This document shows positions 24,601-35,390 of a stretch of 64,000 nucleotides of DNA, in pieces. Within the stretch, counting starts at the first letter, position 1; each line of letters opens with the position of its first letter. Location: NCBI RefSeq assembly GCF_033568475.1, contig NC_133121.1, forward strand, positions 8,432,001-8,496,000, given 5' to 3'. Source of the DNA: Henckelia pumila. Lineage: Eukaryota > Streptophyta > Magnoliopsida > Lamiales > Gesneriaceae. The notes beneath the pieces were generated by a model. That model was not told the origin of the DNA. It saw only the letters and a list, made by a program, of their open reading frames with translations, and did not search any database. The position numbers and the translations under genes are program-made.

Positions 24601-25123
24601 TCAGCAGATGACTGATGCAGTAAAGTTGATCCGACGCAGGATTAAGGCGGCCCAGGATCGACAGGCTAGTTACGCGAACACTCACCGGAGGCCGTTACAT
24701 TTTGAGGTAGGAGAGCATGTATTCTTGCGTGTGTCATCTTTCCGGAAGGTGACGAGGTTTGGTCGCAAAGGTAAGCTGAAACCGAGATTTATTGGCCCTT
24801 TCGAGATTCTCGAGAAGGTTGGAGACGTGGCTTATCGTATAGCATTGCCACCAGATCTTTCGGGGATCCATGATGTGTTCCACGTGTCCTTGTTGAGATA
24901 GTACGTGGCGGATGAGTCGCATATTTTTCATCCGACTGAGGTACATTTAGATCAGGATCTGTATTATGTAGAGAGACCTCTACGGATTCTAGACAGGAAG
25001 GACAAAGTACTTCGTAACAATCGTATACCACTAGTGATGGTTCAGTGGAAGCGCAGAGGTACAGAGGAAGCTACTTGAGAGTTGGAGAGCCGGATGTGAG
25101 CCGAGCACCCCGAGTTGTTTTGA
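21670..25123 (+). pseudogene. Gypsy A protease-RT-RNase H-integrase-chromodomain
   Basis: Continues the gag frame after Copia B. Protease is near 21790-21840 (VLIDTSASHSFIS; the usual DTGA is DTSA here). RT follows ([42 protein letters not shown]), then RNase H ([19 protein letters not shown]), a zinc-binding integrase N-terminus ([20 protein letters not shown]), the integrase core ([29 protein letters not shown]) and GPFEILEKVGDVAYRIALPP. The end has the chromodomain-like RILDRKDKVLRNN and a TGA where the family has Trp. Stops at 22078, 22384, 22646, 23379, 24402 and 24899 and a frameshift near 23180 break the frame. Chromodomains steer insertion to heterochromatin. Confidence 0.92.
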
Positions 25124-25233
25124 GCTTTTGTGTATCTTTGTATCAAGTGTATACTCGTTCAGTGGTAATAAAAATCATTTGGTTAACTATTCGTGTTTTC
25201 CTCTAGACTTAAATTTCGAGGACAAAATTTCTT

Positions 25234-25246
25234 AAGTGGGGGAGAA
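25234..25246 (+). other. Polypurine tract of Gypsy A
   Basis: aagtgggggagaa directly before the 3' LTR. Confidence 0.85.
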
Positions 25247-26758
25247 TGTAGTGACCCGTATCCATAATTAGTGATTAATGAGTAATTAATCACGTGATCA
25301 TGTTTAGATTAAGTAAAACATGATTAGGAAAGTTCCTGTTGGATTAAGGGACTCCAGAAATAGAACTAGGACACTCAAAATAGTGGGAATGGTTCGGGAG
25401 GATCGGCTCCGAAGAGGAGATTCGGAGGATCTGAAGTGGTTCGGAAGCTCCGAACCAGGATCGGAGGCTCCGATCGAGATTGGAAGCTCCGTCGGTGAGA
25501 TCGGAAGGTCCGATCAGGACCAGGGCACACGTCATTGCTTACGTCAGCAAGGTGATGTCATGGCTGACATAATATCGGGGGATCGGAAGTTCCAAAGGTG
25601 GGATCAGAGGTTCCGATCGTGTTCGGACTGTCCGAACCGGGTTCGGAGGCTCCCAACATCGCCTATAAATAGAGGGTCCGAGAATTCATTTTCTCGCACC
25701 AATCTCCTCTCTTCTCTCTCGATTTCTAAGCCTTCTAACTCAAATCTAGGCAGATCTAGGCATACTACGGGAAATCCGGAAGTGGCTTAGTGATCTAGAC
25801 GTCATAGCGGAGCTGTGACCTAGTTTTGAGGCTATCGACAGCAAAGGGCTAACGACGGACGCAGGTTTAGCTTTGACATCCTAAAAATATTTAGGAGTAT
25901 GAAATAGCTTAGTTAAGGCTTTTAGAGCTTAATTGTTAACGCATGGGTATTTGCATTGTAGTAGCAGTAGACTGGACTTGTAGGCTTGGAGTCTAGGCCA
26001 GTGGAGCTAGGTTTGACCAGCAGTGTTAGAGGTACGTAAGTACTGACCGAGATAGCCGACATGATATAATTGCATGTATGTTGCATGAGTATGTGCTATA
26101 TGTTTATCTTGTTTTATCATGTTTTACCGCCTTAGCACATGCATGAGTTTACGTATGACTGCATCCCGAGAGATGTGAGTCATTGACAGTCTCCATAGGG
26201 AACATTGATCTCATTTTGGACTCGAGTCAAGTATGAAAGTTTCCATATGGGACTTGTATCCTGTTTTGGATTCGGGTCAGGATGGGGTTGGCTCAGCCCT
26301 GATATAGAATATACGAGTACCCCGCGGAGTCGCTCTCTAGCCGGTACTGTATATTCCTGGCGCCATGAGCAAGTATTTTTACCCGAGTTTTAAATCCATT
26401 TGTGTGCGCATATTTGTACTTATATCATTGCTTACCGTATTGAGCGTAGTCGCTCACGCCCCTGTGTCTGGTATTGTGGTGTACCTTGTGGCGGGGTAGG
26501 TTTGAGGTTGGACGGTCCAGGCGGCTCTCAGCAGGATTGAGCTTTGGAGAGTGCAAGGTTGTAGAGGATAGGGATTTGTTTACCCTGAACCTTCGATTGG
26601 GTTGTATAATAGTATTTATACACTTGTGTTATCGTCGGTTGTATTCTACCGATTAGATTTGTTGTATTTTAATTATCCGCTCCTTACGCTTTGAGTTTAA
26701 TTGCATGCGCTTTTATTGTAACTCTGATTAGGTAGTGGATCCGGGTTGGGTCACTACA
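25247..26758 (+). repeat. 3' LTR of Gypsy A (1512 bp)
   Basis: Matches the 5' LTR. It carries about 36 extra bases near 25618-25655 that include the perfect palindrome ttcggactgtccgaa (25622-25636), so the U3 array has more units here. The first unit at 25403 has lost three central bases. Confidence 0.93.
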
Positions 26759-26763
26759 CGTAA

Positions 26764-27232
26764 TTTGAGAGAAAAGAATTGAAATCTTCTCAAGCTCACA
26801 TCGGTAGTGAGTACTTGAAGCCTTGAACATCACTTGAAGATCATTGATCAAAAAGGGTGCTGCTCACGAGTTTTGGCGTCAAGATATTTCTCCTTATCTC
26901 ATTTTATTATTCTATCTTGCATAGAATTTTTAGGAGAACGTTTATTCGTTTATTTTCTCACATGTTTGGAGAAAATTGATTTTGACAATAATTCACTAGT
27001 TTTAGAGTTTTGTAAACTCTTTGATTGTTTTCTAGTGAAAGTTTTGCCCTGAGGCGCTGCAAGATTATTTTATACTCTAGCTTAAAACATTTGAGTCTAT
27101 TTGGTTGCTTGTTTATTTTATTCACGTTTAAATTATATTCCGCTGCAAATTACTCAAGGTGTTATTATAGGTGTTGTCAACATCTTGTGACAACACATCA
27201 AACTATTTATGTGCAACCCCTATTTCCTAACA
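26764..27232 (+). repeat. 5' LTR of Copia E, second part
   Basis: Resumes atttgagagaaaag after Gypsy A and matches 47646-48109. It ends ttcctaaca, followed by the PBS. Confidence 0.92.
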
Positions 27233-27234
27233 AG

Positions 27235-27247
27235 TGGTATCAGAGAC
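27235..27247 (+). other. Primer-binding site of Copia E
   Basis: tggtatcagagac, tRNA-iMet type, two bases after the 5' LTR. Confidence 0.88.
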
Positions 27248-27303
27248 ATATTCTTGATACACTAAGAACTGATCTTGGTTTTTTTTTTATTACAGGGAAT
27301 AAT

Positions 27304-28352
27304 ATGGACTCATCGTCTGTTGCGAACTTGTTTTTGAAACCTCCGGTTCTTGATGACACGAATTACGCACTATGGAAGACTATGATGCGATATACTATCA
27401 AAGCAATGGATTTTCGTGGTTGGCAAAACATTCTGACTGGTTGGACTCCTCCAAAGATGCTAGATCCAGAAGGAGAATACATTATCAAGCCAGAAGAAAC
27501 TTGGACCGTCGAGAAAACCCTAAGTTCAAGCTACAATGTTAAAGCACTAAATGCAATTTTTTTCATATGTGGATATGAGAATGTTTGGAATCATAGCTTA
27601 TTGCACTGTTGCTAAGGTTTCATGGGAAGCTCTTCAAGAACATTGTGAAGGAACTGATAGTGTGAGAAGAACAAGACTGAGATTATTAAACACAACACAT
27701 TTGAGAATATCATGATGAATGAGAATGAGACTATTGATAATTATGATAAGACACTTAGGGAGGTAGCTACAGTTGCGCATGCTCTTGAAGGACCTATTGC
27801 TAGTGAAAATATGGTGAACAAAGTTCTTTGGTCTTTGCCAAAGAGATTCAATGGGAAGATTTGGGCACTTGAGAAAGTGAAAGACACCTCAAAGATGAAG
27901 ATGACAGAACTAATAAGTATCCTTAAAGTTTTTGAGATGAACCTTACAGCACAAGAGAAGGATAAATAGAAATCAATAGCACTTCAAGCTTCAAATCCCT
28001 CATATGAGGAGTATGTTCAATTTCACCAAGAAGTTCATCATTCTGATTTAGAGAATGATTCGATCTCTCTCATGACTAGGAAATTCAATGATTATCTAAA
28101 TAAGATGAAAGAGACAAGAAAGACGGATCAAAAAATCAAGGCTCCAATGTTTCCTAGCAAGCCTTTGAGAATTATTGGACCAGAACAGTCACCAAGGAAA
28201 ACTACTGATATTCGTAAGCCTCGACTGATGTTGGAAGAGAAGAATAAGTCAGTACCAAAGAAGTTAGACATGGTACGATGTCATGCGTGTCAAGGCTTTG
28301 GACATTATGCAAATGAGTGTGCTAACACACTTAGGAAAGACATGAATACGTT
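27304..28352 (+). pseudogene. Copia E gag, 5' part
   Basis: ATG at 27304 opens MDSSSVANLFLKPPVLDD with NYALWKTMMRYTI, the gag N-terminal phrase of Sirevirus-like Copia elements. Frameshifts near 27590 and 27670 and a TAG at 27967-27969 break it. A CCHC knuckle (CHACQGFGHYANEC) lies near 28280-28320. The frame is cut at 28352 by Gypsy C and resumes at 42177 with an acidic tail (SLSDEESDEEEQEDQE) to a stop at 42374. Confidence 0.85.
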
Positions 28353-29641
28353 TGATCGCTAAAATCGGTATGATAAAAAATCAACTGGCAAGCGTACAAG
28401 ATCAAGTTATAGATAGAGAATAAAATCAGATGTCGAACCCACATGGACTGTATAAATATGACTACTAGAATATAATTATTCCTATTTAATCTAGACGAAT
28501 CAAAAAGAGTGATTTCAGATTTTAAACTAATAAATAAAATTTAAAATAAATTAATTTCACTAAAACGCAGCAGAGATTATAGGTTGAATTCAATTTGAGA
28601 AAAGCTCGATCAAAGACACACGTAGGTACCAGACAATTCATGTAACAAGCAGTTGATTTAAGACTCAGACTTAATCTTAATTCACGGGAGTTTTTCTAAT
28701 TTGTTCAAAGGACTATTTCTAGAACAATCAAACCTATTCAAATATTGACGGATTAATATTTCGTAATTCTAATCAAATTTGAATGCATGACGAACTGTGA
28801 AAATTCAGTTTACACCCAAACCGCATAATGAAATCAAATTCTATTTCTAGTTGGTTTTATAATATGTTGAATATCGAAGTGATCAAAATCGAAACCTCAT
28901 CTGTTGAATTAGAATCAATTAACATGAAAGCAAATAACTGGCCAGAAAATTCACAAGACAAATATAAATTCGATAATCAATAAAATAAAATCAAGTCTGA
29001 AATTCTAAAAAACACAAACAAGTTTTTTACATAAATTGTCTGGCCCAATCACGTGGCCTTGATCGAAAAAAAACTACTCAATAAATAAATTCATGATTTA
29101 AACAAAGTTTTTAATCATGAATAATTAAAAGAAAATAAGAAGAAATATTCTCTCCCAAGAAGTAGCCGCCTCCCACGTTGATTGCGTCTGAACTCTCCTT
29201 CTCGAAAAATATTAAAATCTCCTATTTATAGTGCTCGAATTCCGTATCAATTTGTTTCCTTCACGAAATAAAATTCTAAAAAATATTTCTGACGTTGGAA
29301 CACGCGCGTGCGTGAAAGGGTCCTCGCGCGCGCGCAGTGCAACAAAACAGAGGCTGCAACATCCTCTCGCGCGCACGCGAGACAGGATCTCGCCCGCGCG
29401 CGTGGTTATTTTTGTGTTTCTGGAATTTCTTTCGGCGCGCGCGTCCGATGTTGGTCCGCCCGCGCACGACTCTGTAGCTCAGTTTTCTCCCAAAAACTCC
29501 ATTAACCTACAAAAATTCAACCAGGAGAGTAGATTGAATGCACAATAAATAAAATAAAAATAAAACACATGAATTAAAATAAATTCATGCAAGAAAACCA
29601 TAAAAATGACACAAAATAATGCATACACAATGCACTTATCA
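28353..29641 (-). repeat. 3' LTR of Gypsy C (1289 bp)
   Basis: Matches 40872-42176. A TATA box lies near 29222-29231 (minus strand tataaatagg). Six CG-alternating clusters (29301-29469) sit just upstream of it on the element's strand. The Arg/Ala-rich open frames here are these clusters translated. Confidence 0.9.
29301..29469 (-). promoter_or_regulatory. U3 array of paired CG-rich motifs in Gypsy C
   Basis: Clusters such as cacgcgcgtgcgtg, tcgcgcgcgcgc and tcgcgcgcacgcga start near 29301, 29324, 29367, 29391, 29434 and 29458: three pairs with 23-24 bp within pairs and 66-67 bp between pairs. The other LTR repeats this (near 41837, 41862, 41906, 41930, 41973, 41996). Alternating CG tracts can adopt Z-DNA and are dense methylation targets; either role is inference. 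Confidence 0.7.
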
Positions 29642-29655
29642 ACACCCCCATAATT
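29642..29655 (-). other. Polypurine tract of Gypsy C
   Basis: acccccataattaa on the plus strand, i.e. a G-rich purine-biased tract on the minus strand, adjoining the 3' LTR. Confidence 0.65.
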
Positions 29656-30056
29656 AACTCTTGCTCGCCCTCGAAAAAGACATGTAAAAACAAGATGCAA
29701 ACAAAAACAAAATCACCCCGACGCTCTCAAATTTTTATAATACACATTCGGTTTAACGTGAACGTGTGCGTGTGAACTGTCATTCCAGTTTCATACAACT
29801 TAGATCGAATTCGTTTCAAAACTGCTTAGCGACCTATGAAAAATCAGTGCAAGTTTCACTCTTCAAGTGCTCATTCCTTCCAACGACCTCTAGACAAAAC
29901 CCAACTCCCTTGAGATAATGAATTACACACCTTCGGATTTTGCACCCGGTATTGCTTTACCCCCAATAATTACCTGCAACTTAGCTATAACTAAGATATG
30001 ATTCAAAAATTTTCTTTTTTTTTCTAATCCCCTCGTCTATAGCTCGGATGGAGAAT
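29656..30056. other. 3' non-coding segment of Gypsy C
   Basis: About 400 bases between the C polypurine tract and fragment D. No gene seen. Its right end (29972-30052) resembles 32489-32545 on the far side of D. Confidence 0.5.
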
Positions 30057-31451
30057 TGATAAGTGTATTTTATACACTTAATTTATATATGATTTTAATT
30101 GTTAATTGTTGATTTCGAGCAGATTTATGTGTGGGTTTTTTTGTTTTTGTGTTTGTAGGGAATAATTGGGATTGTGAGAAAATGAAAGAAAATAAAGATT
30201 GAGGGGGGGAAATAAAGGATAAAAGAAGAAGAAGAAAATGAGAAAGGAAAAAGAAACGTTATAGAAGAAAAGAAAAGAAGAGAAGTGTAATTGGGCTTTT
30301 GTTATTGGGTCTTGATTGAAGAAAGTCAGCGCTTGAAGAAGCACTGTCACGCTAAGTCTAGTGAAGGAGAGAATTTTGACAGAGACGTATCCGCGTGCAT
30401 CATGGAGCGGCCGCCCGTCGAGAGAAATTCAACGTTTTAATTATTGCGGGAAGGAAAGTTTTTATTTTCTTGGGCTTTATTTTTTGGGCTTTTGGGGGTG
30501 AATATAAAAGGAACAGAAGTCTGGGAATTAGGAGAGGGCCGCCACAAAATAATCATACGTACAGATCAGAGAATTGAGAGAGTGTGATTTCTGGGAAGAA
30601 TTCTAGGTTTAAGTGAAGAACGAAGACGGAGCTCGATCGACCGGACATGACGTCAACTACGGATTTGCTTTCTTTATTTTATTTATTAAATTCTGAATTT
30701 ATGTTTGGATTTTTGAACATGTTTTGTTTTATTCAGAATTTTATTATGAACTAATTTTTTAGAGTCTAGAGGTTGGATGAAACCTGGTGTAGACGCTTTT
30801 ATGAATTTTTGATTTTATTGAATTGAATTTCTTCTAGATTAATTATTTTTCTAAAATTGATTTTCTTTTCAATTACCTGATCAATAATTGAATTCTTATA
30901 TTTATTTGAAATCTGGCACTCGGAAGAGGAGATTTTGAATAGGACCAATAGTAAATACACTGTTAATTATTGATATTGCTCGGGAGAGTGTATAATTTTA
31001 ACAGAGCTTTTAAAAAGAACATTGTTTTGAATTGATCACTGCAAATAGATTTTTAATATGGATATTGGAATTGAATTGTAGTTGATATATTTTATTCCGC
31101 ACTCGGGAGAGGGAATAATACACTTAAGTGTTCTTGGCTATTAATTGATTAAAATTCATGAAGATTTATTAATTAGGATTGACTATTGCTGAAACCAGGT
31201 GAAATCTAAATATCTAGACCATTTTCCTCTGATTGATTTTTATCTAAAAGTTGTGTGCATGCTTATCAAAAACTCATTTGATTATTTATTTTATTCTGAA
31301 AAATTCTGAGATTTTAATTTTCTAGATAAAGTTTAGACTATTTTAATTACAAGCACTAATATTTTCAATTTACTCTCTGTGGGAACGATACTTGATTCAT
31401 TCACTATATTAAAACTTGACACTCGTACGCTTGCGAGGAATTTTCACAACA
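30057..31451 (+). repeat. LTR of fragment D (1395 bp)
   Basis: tgataagtg start and a PBS after the end define it. TATA-like atataaaagg lies near 30501. The phrase ctcggRagag recurs at 30918, 30978 and 31100. Confidence 0.8.
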
Positions 31452-31457
31452 AGTTTT

Positions 31458-31473
31458 TGGCGCCGTTGCCGGG
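31458..31473 (+). other. Primer-binding site of fragment D
   Basis: tggcgccgttgccggg, identical in type to the PBS of Gypsy C and typical of Athila/Tat elements. Confidence 0.88.
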
Positions 31474-31560
31474 AAGTAAATTTTGATTATTTTTCAGTCT
31501 TGTTACAAATTAGTCTAGATTTTAATTTAGAGTTTTTTTATATTTTTTTAATTGTAGTTT

Positions 31561-32509
31561 ATGCGACGATCTCAAAGTGCAAATTCTTTACTTTTTTATC
31601 CGGAGATCGAACGAACTGCACGTGCTTTGAGAAGAGCGAGAAGAGAAGAATTAAAGAACATGGCTGAAGAAGAAGCACAACAAGCTCCCTTGGTGCCAAT
31701 CAGAAATCACTTCAGGCCAGTAATCCAGGCTCACTACTCTGGAATAGCTCGTGGAACTATCAATGCAAACAAATTTGAGCTAAAGTCGGCATTGATCAAC
31801 ATGGTTCAACAGAACCAATTTAATGGGAGCGCCACTGCTGATTCTCACCTACACCTACGCACCTTTTCGGAGATAACCGATACGATAAAAATTAATGGTG
31901 TCTGAGGATATTATTCGTTTACGCTTGTTTCCGTTTTCTCTCAGGGATCAAGCTAGAAGTTGGTTGCAATCACTTACGCTTGGAAGCATTACTACTTGGG
32001 AGGGGATGGCAGAAAAATTTCTTGCGAAATATTTTCCACTTGCTAAATCTACCCAATTGAAGATCAAAATCAGCACTTTCCGGCAGATGGAGTCTGAACA
32101 GCTCTACGAGGCATGGGAAAGGTACAAAGAATTACTTAGACGTTGTCCTAACCACAATTTTGCAGATTGGGAACAGATCGAATGGTTTTAAAACAGACTG
32201 AATGTGCCTACAAGGATGAATGTGGATTCTGATACCGGAGGTACCATATTTGCAAAGGACCATGTTCAGGCCTATGATATGTTGGAGCAGATGACGGTCA
32301 ATAGTTTTCAATGACCATCTGAGCGTATGGGAGTCAAGAAGCCAGCTGGAGTGTATGCAGTGGATTCTCTCACATCCATCACTGCTCAATTATCTCCACT
32401 GATTACACAGGTAGCTTCTTTGAATAAGATTAATGTTGTAGATTCAACTGAAGTTGAAGGATCAAGCATCAACCCCATTTTACCCGCAAACTTAGCTATG
32501 GAGCAATGA
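31561..32509 (+). pseudogene. Athila-type gag in fragment D
   Basis: Begins MRRSQSANSLLFYPEIERT and includes PLVPIRNHFRPVIQ, FELKSALINMVQQNQF and LRLFPFSLRDQARSWLQSL, the conserved gag block of Athila elements, then YKELLRRCPNHNFADWEQI. A frameshift near 31895 and a stop at 32189-32191 break it; a remnant (KKPAGVYAVDSLTSITAQL) continues to 32509. Homologous to the gag of Gypsy C but clearly diverged from it. Confidence 0.82.
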
Positions 32510-32564
32510 TTATGATTTCAATCATTTTCCAAGCCCGGATGGAGTTGTAAATTTTTTTTTCTAG

Positions 32565-33239
32565 GTGCGCCCAAGATCATAAGTGTAAACTAGAGCCTCA
32601 TCAAAATTCATAGAACACAATCAAGATCCACAAACCACCTCTTGCCGTGCAATGGTCAAACAGACAGAAACTTCATCAAATCTTTCGTTTCACTCCACTG
32701 GTCTAACACAAGTTCTTATAAATATTCATGGTTCAACCTACAGTTTCTCATGTCCAGTCAAGAGAATTTTTTTTTTTTTTCAAAAATCCAATTTTTTCAA
32801 ATAAACTTCATCATTACTGGCTATTATGACTCATCCTACGCTCATGCAAAACAAAAGAAACAATAACAAAAACAGACAATATGCAAACAAACACAAAACA
32901 TTACTAATGCAACTAAAACACAACAAACAATAAAATAAACTAGTCTACCCCCCATACTTATCCAAAGCATTGCCCTCAATGCTTCAGACACAAAGAACAT
33001 GATGCAAGAACAAACACACAAATGCAAGAAGAACAAAAACAAAATGAAAACAAAAATAACACTCCCCTGGTTTTCGATTCATCCTCTTCCTCCTGGACAG
33101 TATCTGTTGGGTAAGGTAGCATCGGTCTAGATATATTGGCGGGCATGACCAACTGACATGGGAAAGAAACAAAAATCAAATATAGATAATAATAAAAATA
33201 CGCAAAAAAAAACTAAAAAGCAAAGTAAAGAAGTCAGCG
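32565..33239 (-). other. Non-coding 3' part of Gypsy C
   Basis: Minus-strand reading contains cattgagggcaatgc followed by a G run (near 32985-32945), the transition found after coding regions of Athila elements. 32565-32765 is repeated in diverged form at 44183-44382. No intact gene. Confidence 0.55.
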
Positions 33240-35299
33240 CTAAATTAATAGTCTATAGCCCGACTATACTCCTCTCTTAAGTGGCGACATTCAAGGTGGC
33301 TTATCCTCCGACTTGAAAAAATTCAGATCAGTCCTGCACTTGCATGCTACACCTCTATAGAAATTTTTCCATGGACCAATTCCTGCGGAGATCTGAACCT
33401 GCTAACATTCATCACCAATAGCATGAATCACATCAACCAAATAAACAGCATAACAAGATTTTAAAGTTGGGCTCTCAGTAGCCGACTTAAGCATATTAAA
33501 CACAACTTGCTCACTATTTAGTCTCAACACCAAATCTTCTTTTTCAACATCAACAAGGCTCTATTAGCAGCAAGAAAAGGACGCCCTAGAATCAGCGGAA
33601 TCTCACAATCCTCATCCATGTCAAGAATAACAAGGACATTCTCTATACCCCTCTCGGGTATTTAATAGATCCATCAGCAAATTTGAGAGAGATAGCAGCA
33701 GGTTCAATATCGCATATACCCAATTTCTTAGCAAGTACATGAGGCATCAGATTTATGCTCGACCCTAAATCACACAAAACATTTGTAAATGACAAACTTC
33801 CAATTTAGCAGGGTATAGAAAAACTCCCAGGATCCTGAGATTTTTGTGGAAGCTTCTTTTTTAGCTTTGCCAAACATTCCTTATTCAGTGTAACTTGCGT
33901 AAGATCGTTCAGATTTTTTTTATTCCTCAGTAAATCCTTCAGAAATCTTGCATAATTCGGCATCTGAGCTAATGCATCTGCAAAATGTATGTTAATATGT
34001 AGTTTCTTGAAAATTTCAAGAAACTTTTTAAATTGAGAATTAAACAATAATTGCTTAGCTCTTTGGGGGAAAGGTAGGGTAGGAATATCAACATTATCAT
34101 TAACTTTAAATTTTAAAGTCTTACCTTTCTTACCTGCCTTTGAGGAATTTTCAGCACGCATATCCTCCTTAGACTCTGAACTTTTCGGATCTTCCATCAT
34201 CTTCTCTTTGTCCATTTGATGCTCCTCAGACTGTGCTTGAGTCACGACCATGATAGCATTCACGCCTCTAGGATTTGGTTCAGTGTTACTCGGTAAAGCT
34301 CCAGTAGGATGGGTTGATAATTGGGTTGCGATCTGACTCATCTGAATTTCTAACTTATGCAGCATACTTTTCTGATTCTGTAACCGAGTCTCAGTTCCTG
34401 CAACGTATTTCATCATGAGCTCCTTAAAGTTTGGCATTTTCTCCTCTTGCTTGTGCTGCCAGTTCTGATTATAGTTGTTGTTGGAGTTGTACGGCTGCCC
34501 TTGATTTCCTGCAAAATTAGCCGCTTCAACTTCAAACAACTGTTGCTCTTCTTGCATAATCCCTTGTGCGTGATTCACTGGCGCTGCTTTCATGAGTGCC
34601 ACTTGATGTGTTAGAGCGTCAATCTTCGCATTCAGGGCCATCAAAGCATCGACCTCTAGAACTCCAGCCTTTTCCTTTTTCACATCCGGCCACCCTATAT
34701 TACTTTCAGCCATGTTTCCAATGATCTCCCAGGCGTCAGATGACGTTTTCTTGAACAATAATCCATTAGCCGCAGCATCCAGCATAGATCGAACCGACTG
34801 ATCGGCTCCATTGTAGAACGTCTGAGTCTGTTGGCTTTGTGTGAGATTATGTTGTGGACACATCCTCAGCATCTTCTTAAACCTGGTACATGCAATATGT
34901 AAAGAATCACCTTCCTTTTGCTTGAAAGATATAATATCTGAAAACAATTTCGCCATCTTCGTAGGAGGGAAATACTCATTCAAGAAGATTTGAACAAGCT
35001 CAGTCCAGGTGGTGATAGATCTTGTAGGTAGATCATCGAGTCACTCAGTCGTTTCACCTTGTAGAGAGAATGGGAAGAACCACAGTCTTACTGCATCAAA
35101 GGTTACCCCGTTTACTTTGAACGTGTCGCAGATCGATAGGGATCGCTCCAGATGAGCGTAGGGGTCTTCCACATATGTGCCCCCAAATCTTGCTTGCAGT
35201 TGGATCAGCTGAATAGTAGAGGGTTTCAGCTCAAAATTGTTCGCCTCAACAGCGGGGCAAACGATGCTAGACCCATATCCTTAAACATGCGGCCTAATC
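33240..35299 (-). pseudogene. Gypsy C gag and partial protease (Athila-type)
   Basis: Minus strand. The longest frame (34983-33805) starts MNEYFPPTKMAKLFSD and carries RMCPQHNLTQSQQTQTFYNG, GLLFKKTSSDAWEIIGNMAE, an Asn/Gln-rich linker and TLPFPQRAKQLLFNSQFKKF. Upstream, 35299-34984 reads EANNFELKPSTIQLIQ and ICDTFKVNGVTFDAVRL with TGA and TAA stops. Downstream a protease remnant (DLGSSINLMPHVLAKKLG) lies near 33770-33700. The gag start is at 40721, beyond solo LTR G; removing G restores continuity of the frame. Confidence 0.85.
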
Positions 35300-35390
35300 T
35301 GTGACGCCTAAAATCCAATCTACTAAATCGCATGCATTAATTTAATAAATATTAGGATTTTTATTTTTTAAGTTTATCTGATTTAAATTC

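Larger units (their letters stand above)
9630..26758 (+). mobile_element. Gypsy element A (chromovirus-like), nested in the 5' LTR of Copia E
   Basis: Begins TGTAGTGACC at 9630 and ends GTCACTACA at 26758. The flanking 5-mers are cgtac (9625-9629) and cgtaa (26759-26763), one mismatch apart; the uninterrupted copy of this site is readable in the 3' LTR of E near 47640. LTRs are 9630-11105 and 25247-26758. Order is gag, protease, RT, RNase H, integrase, then a chromodomain-like end, which is Ty3/gypsy order; the end resembles the Tekay/Del clade. Copia B interrupts it after the gag zinc knuckles. Many stops and frameshifts make it non-autonomous. Confidence 0.93.
30057..32510 (+). mobile_element. 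Fragment D: Athila-like 5' LTR plus partial gag, inside Gypsy C
   Basis: A plus-strand LTR runs from tgataagtgtatt at 30057 to cacaaca at 31451, followed by PBS tggcgccgttgccggg and a gag. No 3' LTR and no pol follow; similarity stops near 32510, where sequence of C resumes. The orientation is opposite to C, so D is an insertion or rearrangement. The TSD cannot be read because the right end is missing. Confidence 0.75.

Noticed and set aside
29231..29548. Arg/Ala-rich open frames in the Gypsy C LTRs (also at 41850-42087)
   Set aside because: Product of alternating CG tracts read in any frame; present on both strands and in both LTRs.
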